NCBI RefSeq assembly: GCF_015207705.1
Contig: NZ_JADEWI010000026.1
Span: 1-64,000 of the forward strand
Reading direction: 5' to 3'
From: Nostoc sp. LEGE 06077
GTDB lineage: Bacteria > Cyanobacteriota > Cyanobacteriia > Cyanobacteriales > Nostocaceae
DNA length: 64,000 bases
The notes beneath the pieces are model-generated. The model was not told the origin of the DNA. It saw only the letters and a list, made by a program, of their open reading frames with translations, and made no database searches. Below are positions 1-9,111 of the stretch, piece after piece. Every line of letters starts with the position of its first letter. The stretch's first letter is position 1. The translations under genes were made by a program, and so were the position numbers.

Positions 1-185
<185 letters not shown>

Positions 186-217
186 TCTTCTGAGATAGAA
201 GCAATAACTTGAATGAA

Positions 218-247
218 AGGCGCTCTCCTTATGGGGGGCGCTTTTTT
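218..247 (+). terminator. Rho-independent terminator of psbA
   Basis: A nine-pair stem (220-228 with 233-241, mostly G-C with two G-U pairs) closes a TTAT loop and is followed by six T at 242-247. It lies 34 nt after the psbA stop codon and points the right way. Confidence 0.85.
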
Positions 248-368
248 AGTTTGGAGTTAGACAAAGTGACGCTGAGTTTTTTATTTGGAGCAGGAGCTTT
301 GGGGAATTTGATACACTAGCTAAAATTTGAAATTATTCTAGCTGGTAGCTCTGGGCTGATAAATAAAT

Positions 369-2024
369 ATGAGTGAAGCTTTATTTTGTATAGAAAATTT
401 GCGAGTTGCTTATCCTCAGCGCGGTGGGGAAGAACTCAGTTGGGCAGTGGATGATGTATCTTTGACGCTCCAACCTGGGGAAAGAATGGGTTTGGTAGGA
501 GAATCTGGTTGTGGTAAATCTACGTTAGGACGGGCGGTAATGCGGTTGTTACCGTCATCCAGCCAGATTGAAGGACGAGTAACTTTTCAAGGGGAGCCGG
601 TATTTGATTTAACGCCAACTCAGTTGCGGAAATTTCGGGGGGAAGTAGTAGCATTAATTTTCCAAGACCCAATGACGCGCCTTGACCCGTTGATGACGAT
701 TGGTAAACATTGCATTGAAACGCTTCAAGCACATTCACCAGAATTATCCGCCAAGGAAGCAAAGGAAAAAGCACTGGCGACCTTGGCAAAGGTAAAAATC
801 CCGGCGAGTCGGTGGAGTCAGTATCCTCATGAGTTTAGTGGTGGGATGCGACAACGGGTAGCGATCGCTCTAGCCCTCCTTCTCAATCCTAAATTAATTG
901 TGGCTGATGAACCTACCACTAGTTTAGATGTGACTGTCTCCGCCCAGATTTTACAAGAATTAACTCGTCTGTGTGCGGAAGAAAATATGGCGCTGCTGCT
1001 GATTTCTCACGATTTGGCAATGGTGGCGGAATATTGCGATCGCATCGGTGTAATGTACCAAGGCAAAATGGTAGAAATGGGGGCGACGACATCAGTATTT
1101 GGCAACCCTCAACATGAATATACGCGATCGCTTCTACAAGCCGCTTTGCATATTCAATCTGTGGATGAGGTAACGGCGGACTGGGGTTTAGGCGATGAGA
1201 AAAATGTTTCCCAATCACCACTGTTACGGGTTACAGAACTCAAGCAACATTACACCATAGAACCCAACTTTATTGAACGACTGTTTAAAGCAGAAAATCA
1301 AACAATCAAAGCTGTTGATGGAATCAATCTAGAACTCTACCAAGGGGAAATTTTAGGTTTAGTTGGTGAGTCAGGATGCGGTAAAAGTACACTGTCGCGG
1401 ACTATTTTACAGTTAATTCGTCCGACATCTGGCAAAGTAGAATTTTTGGGACAGGATTTAACCAAGCTATCACGCCCAGAAATTCGCGCTTCTCGACGAC
1501 AGATGCAAATGGTGTTTCAAGACCCCCATGCTTGTCTTAACCCGGCGATGACAGTAGGGCAAAGTATAGGTGATCCTTTGTTAATTCACAACCTTGCTGA
1601 TGCGGCTAAGGCTAAAGAAGAAGTATTGTGGATGTTACAAAAAGTTGGGTTAACACCACCATTCGTTTATTATCAACGTTACCCATCAGATTTATCTGGC
1701 GGACAACAGCAACGGGTAGCGATCGCGCGAGCTTTAATTACTCGCCCTAAACTGTTGATTTGCGATGAACCTGTGAGTATGTTAGATGCCAGCGTGCAAT
1801 CACAAGTATTGGATTTGATGTTGCAGTTAAAAAAAGAATTTGAGTTAACTTATCTATTTATTACTCATGACTTGTGGTTAGCACGATTTTTGTGCGATCG
1901 TATTGCGGTGATGAATGGCGGTAAAATTGTCGAACTTGGCCCGACAAAACAAATTTTTGCTAATCCGCAGCACCCTTACACTCAAACACTACTAGCTGCG
2001 GCTCCCCTTTTGGCACGCGCCTAG
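369..2024 (+). CDS. Duplicated ABC transporter ATP-binding protein (dipeptide/oligopeptide type)
   Basis: This 551-residue protein carries two complete ABC ATPase domains in one chain, the DppD-DppF / YejF arrangement. It would power uptake or export of peptides or a similar solute from the cytoplasmic face. Domain 1 has Walker A GESGCGKST at 44-52, signature FSGGMRQRV near 156, Walker B LIVADEPTTSLD and a switch His in LLISHD. Domain 2 repeats these (GESGCGKST near 335, LSGGQQQRV, LLICDEPVSMLD, LFITHD). Each half ends in the NPQHxYT element that marks the oligopeptide/dipeptide ATPase subfamily. No permease or binding protein is next to it, which is common in cyanobacteria, so the substrate is not known. 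It starts with ATG at 369. Confidence 0.93.
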   Translation: MSEALFCIENLRVAYPQRGGEELSWAVDDVSLTLQPGERMGLVGESGCGKSTLGRAVMRLLPSSSQIEGRVTFQGEPVFDLTPTQLRKFRGEVVALIFQDPMTRLDPLMTIGKHCIETLQAHSPELSAKEAKEKALATLAKVKIPASRWSQYPHEFSGGMRQRVAIALALLLNPKLIVADEPTTSLDVTVSAQILQELTRLCAEENMALLLISHDLAMVAEYCDRIGVMYQGKMVEMGATTSVFGNPQHEYTRSLLQAALHIQSVDEVTADWGLGDEKNVSQSPLLRVTELKQHYTIEPNFIERLFKAENQTIKAVDGINLELYQGEILGLVGESGCGKSTLSRTILQLIRPTSGKVEFLGQDLTKLSRPEIRASRRQMQMVFQDPHACLNPAMTVGQSIGDPLLIHNLADAAKAKEEVLWMLQKVGLTPPFVYYQRYPSDLSGGQQQRVAIARALITRPKLLICDEPVSMLDASVQSQVLDLMLQLKKEFELTYLFITHDLWLARFLCDRIAVMNGGKIVELGPTKQIFANPQHPYTQTLLAAAPLLARA

Positions 2025-2077
2025 GATAAAGATTAGAGATATATTGCCAAGCTGATCTATCTAACTTTATAGATCAA

Positions 2078-2506
2078 TTAATATCTGAATATTGGCGCAT
2101 TTAACTGCTTCGATCTAGACAGATTAGCAACTAGATACGCCAACTCATCTAAGTCAATTGGCTTGGATAAATACATCTGAAAACCTGCTTTGAGTGCATA
2201 CACACGGTCTTCATCGGTAGTAAAACTAGTCAATGCAATAGCTGGAATGTATTTTCCACGCTTTGCCTCTAAATTTCTGATTTCTGGGAGCAGTGAGTGG
2301 GCGGCTTCATCTGGTAAATAGATTTCGCTGATCAGTATGTCCGGTTGAAAATGCAGGATTATATTTAGGGCATTGCTAAATGATGCAACCGTTTTAACCT
2401 CAGATCCCTCTGCTTCAAAGAAAATCTTGAGCAATTCTCTACTGTCGGCATGGTTGTCAATAATTAGCAAGCGTAGACCATCAACACTGATGGATTGGCA
2501 AGACAT
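2078..2506 (-). CDS. Single-domain response regulator with Glu at the phospho-acceptor site
   Basis: This 142-residue protein is one receiver (REC) domain with no output domain. The acidic pocket reads LLIIDNHADS (D17 with N18 in place of the second acid), the beta-4 Thr is T93 (ALTSF) and the conserved Lys is K115 (LSKP). The phospho-acceptor position reads PDILISEIYLPDE, so the expected Asp is Glu61; the codon is GAA when read from the DNA. Receivers with Glu here cannot be phosphorylated normally and often behave as permanently 'on' or as phosphorylation-independent adaptors. It converges with the ABC ATPase gene and has no adjacent kinase. The family call is sure; the functional effect is inferred. 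Confidence 0.9.
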   Translation of the reverse strand: MSCQSISVDGLRLLIIDNHADSRELLKIFFEAEGSEVKTVASFSNALNIILHFQPDILISEIYLPDEAAHSLLPEIRNLEAKRGKYIPAIALTSFTTDEDRVYALKAGFQMYLSKPIDLDELAYLVANLSRSKQLNAPIFRY

Positions 2507-2689
2507 GAATCATTACTTCCTATACTTTTCAAACCTTAAATAGCAATGGCTTAAAATGCTTGTTTCTTAACTGTACAAATTTTCCAGGTTGGGTGTCAGT
2601 ACGATTTCGCACATCAGGCAGATAAATTATCGATTGTGCCTACTGTTCACGACTCGTAAATTCAGTGCTTCACCACTTATTCACTAGAA

Positions 2690-3412
2690 CTAGCTTTGTC
2701 TGCCTAGCAAGCGAGCGTACTCATCTTTGATGATGGAATAACATTCACAAGCTGTCTGTTCTAAGTCTTCATGATTCAAAATGTTAATATTGCCACGCTT
2801 GTAGCTAATCATTCCGGCTCGACTAAGAATGCCAGCTGCCACAGTTACACCAGCACGGCGTACACCCAGCATCTGAGCAATAAATTCCTGAGTCAGAGGG
2901 AATGTATCTGATTGCACACGGTCAGATACTATCAGTAACCAACGGGCGAGTCTTTCTTCAATTGTGTGCAGACGGTTGCAGGCTGCTGTTTGTGTCACTT
3001 GGGTGAACAGCGCTTGGGTATAACGCAACAGCAAACTTTGCAGTTCTCTACCCCGCTGGAACTCGGCAACTAGATGTTCTGCCTTCATTTTCATAGCACC
3101 ATTGGCAACCTGTACTAATGCCGTTGTGGTTGTAGAAATACCACCCCAAATTACAGGCATACCCACCATACCATCCTTGCTCACCACACCAGCTTCAACG
3201 GTCGCGCCGTTTTCTTGGATACAGACTAAAGAAACTATGGACTGATTGGGAAAATAGACGTAGGTAATTGGTTCGCCAGCTTCGTAGAGTATTTGATTAA
3301 TTGAAAGTTCAACTCGCTCTAGGTAAGGAACTAAGCGTTGATACTCAGGAGCCGATAGTGCGGCGAGTATCTGATTTTCTATTGGTAAATGAGGTTTGTT
3401 AGATACAGACAT
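2690..3412 (-). CDS. Crp/Fnr-family transcriptional regulator
   Basis: The protein has an N-terminal cyclic-nucleotide-type beta barrel (about residues 25-125) and a C-terminal winged helix (HTH_Crp, about 145-215), the layout of Crp/Fnr regulators that bind DNA as dimers. The barrel lacks the PRES cAMP-binding signature and there is no N-terminal Cys cluster, so neither cAMP nor an Fe-S cluster is an obvious ligand. The recognition-helix region reads FIAQMLGVRRAGVTVAAGIL. I chose the ATG at 3412 (240 aa), with GGAG 8 nt upstream, over an in-frame start at 3490. The extra 26 residues upstream are not typical of the family. It stands alone. Confidence 0.88.
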   Translation of the reverse strand: MSVSNKPHLPIENQILAALSAPEYQRLVPYLERVELSINQILYEAGEPITYVYFPNQSIVSLVCIQENGATVEAGVVSKDGMVGMPVIWGGISTTTTALVQVANGAMKMKAEHLVAEFQRGRELQSLLLRYTQALFTQVTQTAACNRLHTIEERLARWLLIVSDRVQSDTFPLTQEFIAQMLGVRRAGVTVAAGILSRAGMISYKRGNINILNHEDLEQTACECYSIIKDEYARLLGRQS

Positions 3413-3661
3413 GACAATTCTCCAAGCCGCTTTTTTGGCAAAGATTAGGCAACTGATAGCAGCTTGAGAGGAGGTAGGAACTAGTCCCAATATGTCAAAA
3501 GTTGAATTCTTTTAAAAGTAAATTGCAAGCGTAACAACTTACAATGCTGCATCAAGCTCTACGCTAGGCAAATGTTTAGGCTTGACACACACCTTAATAG
3601 TTGCACATTTTTAATCGTTCATTTGTTCGATTGTGTACCAACCAATAAGCGTATAAAACCA

Positions 3662-4771
3662 TTAAGTCAAAACTAAGTTATCTCGATGCACTACGGTATC
3701 TGTGCCAACATACCCTAAAATTTCAGGAATTTCTCTAGAGTGACGACCACAGATTTTTTGCAGTTCATCGCTGCTGTAATTTACTAGCCCTCTGGCAATT
3801 TCGTTGCCGTTAGTGTCGCACAATTGCACAGCTGCTTGGGTGTCAAATTCTCCTTCTATAATTTTGATACCCGCTGCTAATAATGATTTTCCAGCTTGGG
3901 ATATAGCAGCGATCGCACCTTGGTCTAAATACAATTTTCCCGCTGGCACAAGTCCATAAGCTATCCAGCGTTTCCTAGCTGATGTGGGTTCTGGTTGCGG
4001 TTCAAAGTGTGTTCCTAAAGGTTCCCCTTGGATAATTTTTTCGAGATTGCGGGGAAATCGCCCTTGGGTGATGACGGTTCGCACTCCCGCGGCGATCGCT
4101 ATTCGGGCGGCGGATATTTTTGTCACCATCCCACCAGTACCCCATTGTGAGCCTTGTCCACCTGTTTGGATTTGCAGTTGCGCCAATTCTTTAATATTAC
4201 TGACCAAGGAAATGGGTTTGGCATCTGGTACAGAACGGGGATCGGCTGAGTATAATCTGTCTACGTCGGTGAGTAAAAACAGCCAATCGGCTTCGACTAA
4301 ACTCGCTACTAATGCCGACAGGGTGTCATTATCACCAAATTTCAGTTCCTCGACAGCTACTGTGTCATTTTCATTAACTACCGGAATTACACCCAGTCCC
4401 AGCAATTCTTTAAAGGTGTTGTAAACGTTAAGGTAGCGGCTACGCTGTACTAAATCGCTGCGAGTCAGCAAAACCTGGGCAATCGGCTGTTGCAAGGTAG
4501 TAAACAAATCGTCATATATCCGCATTAACCGCCCTTGACCAACTGCGGCTACTGCTTGTTTGAGAGCGATCGCTTTGGGGCGTTCGGTTAAACCCAATCT
4601 GGCACAACCCACACCTACAGCACCAGAGGAAACCAAAATCACTCGATTGCCCTGCTGCCTTAAATTGCAAAGTGTTTCCGTTAAAGTAGCGATCGTAGAG
4701 AGCGCTAGTTGCCCGGTTTCTGGTTGGGTAAGGCTAGAAGTACCGATTTTGACGACAATCGTTTTGGTCAT
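3662..4771 (-). CDS. proB: Glutamate 5-kinase
   Basis: ProB phosphorylates L-glutamate to gamma-glutamyl phosphate, the first and feedback-controlled step of proline synthesis in the cytosol. The 369-residue protein has the amino-acid kinase fold ([10 protein letters not shown] at the N-terminus, [49 protein letters not shown]) followed by a C-terminal PUA domain from about residue 280, as in E. coli ProB and at the usual length. It starts with ATG at 4771. proA is not next to it. The gene is monocistronic here; the next gene upstream is the YqeG-like phosphatase, from which a terminator separates it. Confidence 0.96.
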   Translation of the reverse strand: MTKTIVVKIGTSSLTQPETGQLALSTIATLTETLCNLRQQGNRVILVSSGAVGVGCARLGLTERPKAIALKQAVAAVGQGRLMRIYDDLFTTLQQPIAQVLLTRSDLVQRSRYLNVYNTFKELLGLGVIPVVNENDTVAVEELKFGDNDTLSALVASLVEADWLFLLTDVDRLYSADPRSVPDAKPISLVSNIKELAQLQIQTGGQGSQWGTGGMVTKISAARIAIAAGVRTVITQGRFPRNLEKIIQGEPLGTHFEPQPEPTSARKRWIAYGLVPAGKLYLDQGAIAAISQAGKSLLAAGIKIIEGEFDTQAAVQLCDTNGNEIARGLVNYSSDELQKICGRHSREIPEILGYVGTDTVVHRDNLVLT

Positions 4772-4891
4772 TGGTCAATTGAAATAGGAAGTCTGAAATA
4801 CTTTAGTTAATGCCTGCACTGTTCCCTGTTTCCTGTTCCCTTTAGTTCATCTTTTCTCGTTAATGATTTTTTAGACTATGAACTCTAGACT

Positions 4892-4936
4892 AAAAAGTAA
4901 AGCGCCAAGCCTTCTATAGTGAAGGTGACGCTTTAC
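4892..4936 (-). terminator. Hairpin terminator downstream of the YqeG-like gene
   Basis: An imperfect stem (4897-4914 with 4921-4936, loop TATAGT) is followed on the minus strand by TTTTT (4896-4892). It lies 135 nt past the stop codon of the phosphatase gene and before proB. Confidence 0.6.
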
Positions 4937-5070
4937 CAGTTTATAGTTATTTGCTATTTACTAGGGTCTTTTTTGGCTGACCCCATGTTATTAATACTTA
5001 TAATCTCCCATTTTGTGTGTTTCTAAATCATTCTTAATTATTTCTTTAGCTTTCTTTTCCTGACGATTTG

Positions 5071-5616
5071 TTACTTTTTGTGAATTGTATTTTGCTTAGG
5101 AGTGATAGAGGCTCCCAAGATTTCGGAAAACCAAACTTCAAAATTTCTCACAGGATGGGAACGCAGGGCAGCATCAGGATGAATAATCGGTTCTACAAGA
5201 ATTGTAAACATTCCCAGGCGATTACCAGCCAAGACATCAGTGAATAAGCGATCGCCCACCATCCCTACTTGATGTGCAGGTAAATCCATTGATTGCACAG
5301 CCGCTCTAATTTTCCGGCGAGAGGGCTTGGCTGCACCCAAGTAGTAAGGTAAGTTCAACGAACGAGCAATACTACCAATGCGAGATTCACTTAAGTTATT
5401 GCTCACTAACCACAAATCAACGTCGATGCGGATTTCTTCTACCCATTGTCTCAATTCTGGTGAAGGAGTCCCCACTGTAAAGGGAACTAAAGTTTCATCC
5501 ACATCTAACACCAGTCCCTTCAGCCCATATTGTTGAATAATTTTTTTAGTCAATCGCAATACTGAACCGTGTAAAATCAAGTCAGGCTGTAAGAGATTGT
5601 TCCAGGTCATAGACAT
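5071..5616 (-). CDS. YqeG-family HAD-IIIA phosphatase
   Basis: This 181-residue soluble protein has all HAD motifs: motif I LVLDVDETLVP (nucleophile Asp and the DxD acid), motif II in WLVSNN, a basic motif III in KPSRRKIR, and motif IV in MVGDRLFTDVLAGN. Length and sequence fit the YqeG / phosphatidylglycerophosphatase-like HAD-IIIA group found across cyanobacteria, Firmicutes and plastids (PGPP1). A role in dephosphorylating phosphatidylglycerol phosphate is known for the yeast and plant relatives and is an inference here. It starts with ATG at 5616; a second Met two codons later is also possible. Confidence 0.9.
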   Translation of the reverse strand: MSMTWNNLLQPDLILHGSVLRLTKKIIQQYGLKGLVLDVDETLVPFTVGTPSPELRQWVEEIRIDVDLWLVSNNLSESRIGSIARSLNLPYYLGAAKPSRRKIRAAVQSMDLPAHQVGMVGDRLFTDVLAGNRLGMFTILVEPIIHPDAALRSHPVRNFEVWFSEILGASITPKQNTIHKK

Positions 5617-5791
5617 TTAAGGATCACAATGAAAAATGCTCTTAATTATGAGCATTTGTTTAATAGTCAGCAATTAAAATTTAACAGTCACTTTCTGAAA
5701 ATTGACTGTCAAGAAATAAGTTCTACCAATTCTCCATTAAGACATTGAGCGCTTATCGGGAATTTTGAGAGAATTAGGATGATTTAATTTT

Positions 5792-5823
5792 AACCAGAGG
5801 AGCAAAGCTTTGCCCCTCTGGTT
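5792..5823. repeat. Perfect inverted repeat between yqeG-like and DUF3727 genes
   Basis: AACCAGAGG (5792-5800) pairs with CCTCTGGTT (5815-5823), and the space between is itself self-complementary (GCAAAG/CTTTGC), so nearly the whole 32 nt can fold back. No T-run follows on either strand, so it is not a standard terminator. It may be a dispersed palindrome. Confidence 0.6.
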
Positions 5824-5959
5824 AGCGTCCAGAGAAAAATTGTTTTACGCGTTTCTTATGGAAAGTCCTTAAATTCCTGTGGGATTATGCTAGTAAAAAT
5901 TCGCAATTAAAAATCTAAAACTGTGCCATTTTAGTTTTTAATTTTTAATTTTGAAAATT

Positions 5960-6532
5960 TTATTCCACTTCGTTAAAAAGTTGTTCTTCTAGCAGTGGTT
6001 GTACTTGGCGAAATTCTTCGGGCGAGAGTAATTCAGGATTACCTTCTTTTGTAATTCTGGCAAAAAATAGCAAGGGATCGAGGGGGGTATAGATAGCATA
6101 CTCCTGTTCTTGGTGATAGAAGCTGGCGAGTAACTGTAATTGCTCTGGTTCTAAATCGGTTTCGTCGTCTTCTATTTCTAAGGTAAAAAGTTCCGACTCA
6201 TCTACAGCGGGTAATTCACCAGCAACGGTTAAAGCGTAAGCCGTATTTTTGAGAATCAGGTTTTGCTCAGATAAAACTGCTTGGGCGGTACCAAAAATTT
6301 CGTCAAGGATAGCATCATCTTCTACTAAAACGGCTTCTTCTTCCTCGTCTTCACCTTCCCAAGCGAAAACTTCTATGGGTGAGTCCACAGGAAGAAGTAA
6401 GACGTATTCTTGCCCATCTACAGAGAGCGAATGTTCTATGTAACATTCGAGGGTTCGCCCTGTGTCATCAGTCAAGGTGATGGAACCTGTACGATCGCGA
6501 TCGTTATCTTCAGAAAATGGAGAGGAAAACAT
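5960..6532 (-). CDS. DUF3727 (DUF1292-like) cyanobacterial/plastid protein
   Basis: This is an acidic 190-residue cytosolic protein with two similar halves: one starting at GSITLTDDTGRTLECYIEHSL and a second around residues 115-190. The family (DUF3727, with a DUF1292-like N-terminal half) is conserved in cyanobacteria and plant chloroplasts. There is a strongly acidic linker at residues 59-75 (EGEDEEEEAVLVEDD). No catalytic motif is visible and I do not know its function. It lies 131 nt downstream of ruvX on the same strand, a linkage common in cyanobacteria, so co-transcription is likely. It starts with ATG at 6532. Confidence 0.85.
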   Translation of the reverse strand: MFSSPFSEDNDRDRTGSITLTDDTGRTLECYIEHSLSVDGQEYVLLLPVDSPIEVFAWEGEDEEEEAVLVEDDAILDEIFGTAQAVLSEQNLILKNTAYALTVAGELPAVDESELFTLEIEDDETDLEPEQLQLLASFYHQEQEYAIYTPLDPLLFFARITKEGNPELLSPEEFRQVQPLLEEQLFNEVE

Positions 6533-6663
6533 AGCCGATTAGTTAAACTTTAATCTTTACCCGCAACTGTGAAAATTGCTTGCCTGTTGAATGACAAATA
6601 ATGTCAAGCCAATAGTTTCACTCTCAAACACAACTACTAGGTAATTGCTTTCAGAATATCATG

Positions 6664-7131
6664 TCAAAAGCTATCCATACTCGACAGCACCTTAACTGCG
6701 GCAGATCGTCGAGTATCTAGCCATTGTTGTAAAATTAATGCCGCTGCTTTGCGGTCAATTAAACCTTTATTTCGAGATGGTGAGAGGTTTTCTGCTATGA
6801 GCATTTGCTCTGCTTGATAAGACGTTAGGCGCTCATCAACATACTCTATGGGTAATTTAAGAGCTTTACCCAGTCTGTTGGCAAATTTCTGCACATGACG
6901 CGCCTGGAATCCCAACGTACCATCCATTGAATAAGGTAAACCAACTACTAAGATTTCTACTTGACGTTCATTGACTATATTTTGGAATTGCTCAACATCG
7001 CGCTCAAAAGATGAGCGTTCAACTGTCATAATTCCCGTAGCAATTAAACCAGTGCGATCGCATCCTGCTACGCCGATTCGCTTGCTGCCAACGTCTAACC
7101 CTAGTGCTGAAATATACTGTTTTATATTCAT
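6664..7131 (-). CDS. ruvX: Holliday-junction resolvase-like / pre-16S rRNA nuclease YqgF
   Basis: YqgF/RuvX is an RNase H-fold nuclease that matures the 5' end of 16S rRNA and has been proposed to cut Holliday junctions. Conserved blocks are visible: ALGLDVGSKRIGVA (first catalytic Asp), LVVGLPYSMDGTLG, YVDERLTSYQAE (catalytic Glu) and a C-terminal IDRKAAALILQQWLD (last Asp). I chose the ATG at 7131 (155 aa), which places the first beta strand near the N-terminus as in the family. A GGAGG lies about 17 nt upstream, so the start is not certain, and an in-frame start at 7221 would add 30 basic residues. It is followed by DUF3727. Confidence 0.92.
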   Translation of the reverse strand: MNIKQYISALGLDVGSKRIGVAGCDRTGLIATGIMTVERSSFERDVEQFQNIVNERQVEILVVGLPYSMDGTLGFQARHVQKFANRLGKALKLPIEYVDERLTSYQAEQMLIAENLSPSRNKGLIDRKAAALILQQWLDTRRSAAVKVLSSMDSF

Positions 7132-7271
7132 TATAATTTTTTGCTTTTTGCCTCCTATTGAAGTATTCAAGTGCTGTAAAGCCTTGTGGGCATAGCTGCG
7201 CTTAGAGCGATAGCGGGGCATTTATCTCGTTTTGAGTCAGATATCTTTTCTCTGCACTTTCGCTGCTAATG

Positions 7272-8510
7272 CTACTTTTCTGGCTGTGTATCTACTGAGT
7301 CATTGTGGCAAGGTGGCTCAATTTTACAGTTATTACACTTAAAGGTTAGAGGTTCTGATTTGGTTGGTACTGGTATATCTGAGGATGGCGGCTGTCCGGT
7401 TTTTATCCAAGACATCCCGCCTGGTATCGGTTTACGTGCTGGTTGCAAACCTTGCAGTACATCAGTCCATTGAATGCCTTCGAGGGAGACAAATTTTGAT
7501 TCTCGGAGTTTGTGCCACACTGAGCGAGACATAATCAAAGTGTGTTCGGTGCGTTTAGCACCAATCCTTTCTAAATATTCTTCCCGCTCTGGCTGGTAGT
7601 CTAAAGAAGCCAGCCGCAAACCTTGTTGGGGGAAATCTTGGGCTATCCGCGCCAATTGCGAAAGCAACTCTGGATACAACCAAGTGTAAGCAGGGTGAAC
7701 TGTCAGCGTAGCCACATGGGGAGTTTCGCCTTTGCGGTCAAGCTGTACTTGAAAATAGCCAATGGCGGCTTTGCGTTGAGGTTCAAACACATAACCACTG
7801 ACAACTTCAGTTTTGGTGATCCACTGCTTGACTGCATCGGTTAAAGCACCGAACAAGCTGGTTTTGAAATCGCGGGTGTTGCGGTCAAATACCTGACGGA
7901 CTAAAGGCGGCATAGATGCTGTATCTAGTTGATAAAGCAACTGAGCATCTGCATTACTTACTGGAAGCAAATTTGGTAAATCTGGCTCTGCTTGTGCCAA
8001 TTCCGCCAGTAAATCTGCTTCAATTTTCCAGTAAGTAATTTCTGCTAGACGTTGAAATCCATTTTGTCGATACAGTGCTAGGGCATCTACATCATTAATA
8101 TTTACTTCTAATAACCAAGTCCGAGCTTCTAAAATCGACTCAAAGCAATGGCGTAATAATTGTGAGCCTATTCCTTGCTTATCCGCACTTCGATCTAACA
8201 GTACCCGATCAATGCGCCAAGTACTCCGGGTGCGGTTAAATGGGGAAACTTGAATCATCCCTAAAAGCATCCGTCCCTGTTCTGCTACGAATGCACAGAA
8301 ACGATACTGTAGCGGATTAGGAAACCAACTCAAAAATTTGAGTAATCCATACCAGCGACGCAGCGATTGCATCTGATGGTTGTCACAACTAGAGTCGTTA
8401 GGAGTCATTGCGGTGAATGACTCTTGGGTTAATTGCTCAATTCCATCCAGATCCCGATAGTGGACTGGCCGGATGACAACGCTGAGATTTCGAGGAAGTA
8501 ATGAAGTCAT
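7272..8510 (-). CDS. Double GNAT-family N-acetyltransferase
   Basis: This 412-residue protein has a clear N-terminal GNAT domain (about 8-175) with the acetyl-CoA loop around RSADKQGIGSQLLRHCFE and the LYRQNGFQRLAEITYW strand. A second, more divergent GNAT-like half follows (about 190-335). The C-terminal tail holds a small Cys/His group (CNNCKIEPPCHN) that could bind a metal. Tandem GNAT proteins of this size are common in cyanobacteria and their substrates are unknown. It starts with ATG at 8510, just after a run of non-coding DNA. It is upstream of ruvX on the same strand with a 140-nt gap. Confidence 0.85.
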   Translation of the reverse strand: MTSLLPRNLSVVIRPVHYRDLDGIEQLTQESFTAMTPNDSSCDNHQMQSLRRWYGLLKFLSWFPNPLQYRFCAFVAEQGRMLLGMIQVSPFNRTRSTWRIDRVLLDRSADKQGIGSQLLRHCFESILEARTWLLEVNINDVDALALYRQNGFQRLAEITYWKIEADLLAELAQAEPDLPNLLPVSNADAQLLYQLDTASMPPLVRQVFDRNTRDFKTSLFGALTDAVKQWITKTEVVSGYVFEPQRKAAIGYFQVQLDRKGETPHVATLTVHPAYTWLYPELLSQLARIAQDFPQQGLRLASLDYQPEREEYLERIGAKRTEHTLIMSRSVWHKLRESKFVSLEGIQWTDVLQGLQPARKPIPGGMSWIKTGQPPSSDIPVPTKSEPLTFKCNNCKIEPPCHNDSVDTQPEK

Positions 8511-8643
8511 TTTGATTCAAGCGGCCATGTAGCCTTAACTAACTGTTCTTGGGTGGAACTGCGGCAATAATAATTTTAACGGCTTTCCGTTGTGGGCTAT
8601 TGCTTCAAAAGGTTAATTTTGGTGATTAAATACTTAAACAAGC

Positions 8644-8698
8644 AAAAAAGCAGGTTGGATGAGTAAGCTATTGGCGTTACCCAACAAGACCTGCTTTT
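8644..8698 (-). terminator. Terminator after the small protein gene at 8732
   Basis: AAAAGCAGGT (8646-8655) pairs with ACCTGCTTTT (8689-8698) around a longer partly paired loop. On the minus strand the stem is followed by TTTTTT (8649-8644). Confidence 0.6.
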
Positions 8699-8731
8699 AT
8701 TTTATTTGACTTTTAGTTAAATTTCCTATAT

Positions 8732-8938
8732 TTACAAACCTTGCCGAGAAATTAGCTTTTCAAAGTTGGCTTGGGTTTGATGGAGGAGTTGTTGCCTACT
8801 ATCTTCTACAGTATGCTTGAGGGTTGGAACCAGATTGCGAGCTTGCAGAGTCATATGCAGCTGTAAGTGGGCGACATATTCGCTAAAGTCGTCATTTTGT
8901 ACAGCTTTGCCCGTGAGTAAGTTGGATTCCATTGCCAC
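8732..8938 (-). CDS. Small conserved cyanobacterial protein, unknown function
   Basis: This is a short, mostly helical, hydrophilic protein of 68 residues with no signal peptide, membrane segment or Cys. I do not recognise a named family. I chose the GTG at 8938 because AAGGAG lies 6 nt before it; the ATG two codons later (8932) is the alternative. A TTG further up at 9016 has no Shine-Dalgarno sequence and would add residues of poor coding character. The body reads ...DDFSEYVAHLQLHMTLQ... and looks like a small alpha-helical bundle or adaptor. It ends just before a terminator, so it is probably a single-gene unit. Confidence 0.6.
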   Translation of the reverse strand: MAMESNLLTGKAVQNDDFSEYVAHLQLHMTLQARNLVPTLKHTVEDSRQQLLHQTQANFEKLISRQGL

Positions 8939-9111
8939 TATGTTCTCCTTGTCGCGCTTTTGCTTCACATCATCAAAACTTATCACGTTGATTGGATGGC
9001 ATTTATTATTTCGCAATGAAGTTTAACGGTTTTTTGCAATTAGGTTTATAGGTTAGAGGTAACAAGTGACAGGTTAGGGTGTCACTTTACAACCCTTCAC
9101 ACTTCACACAT

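Noticed and set aside
8939-9016. TTG start extending the small protein at 8732
   Set aside because: No Shine-Dalgarno sequence, while AAGGAG is placed correctly for the GTG at 8938.
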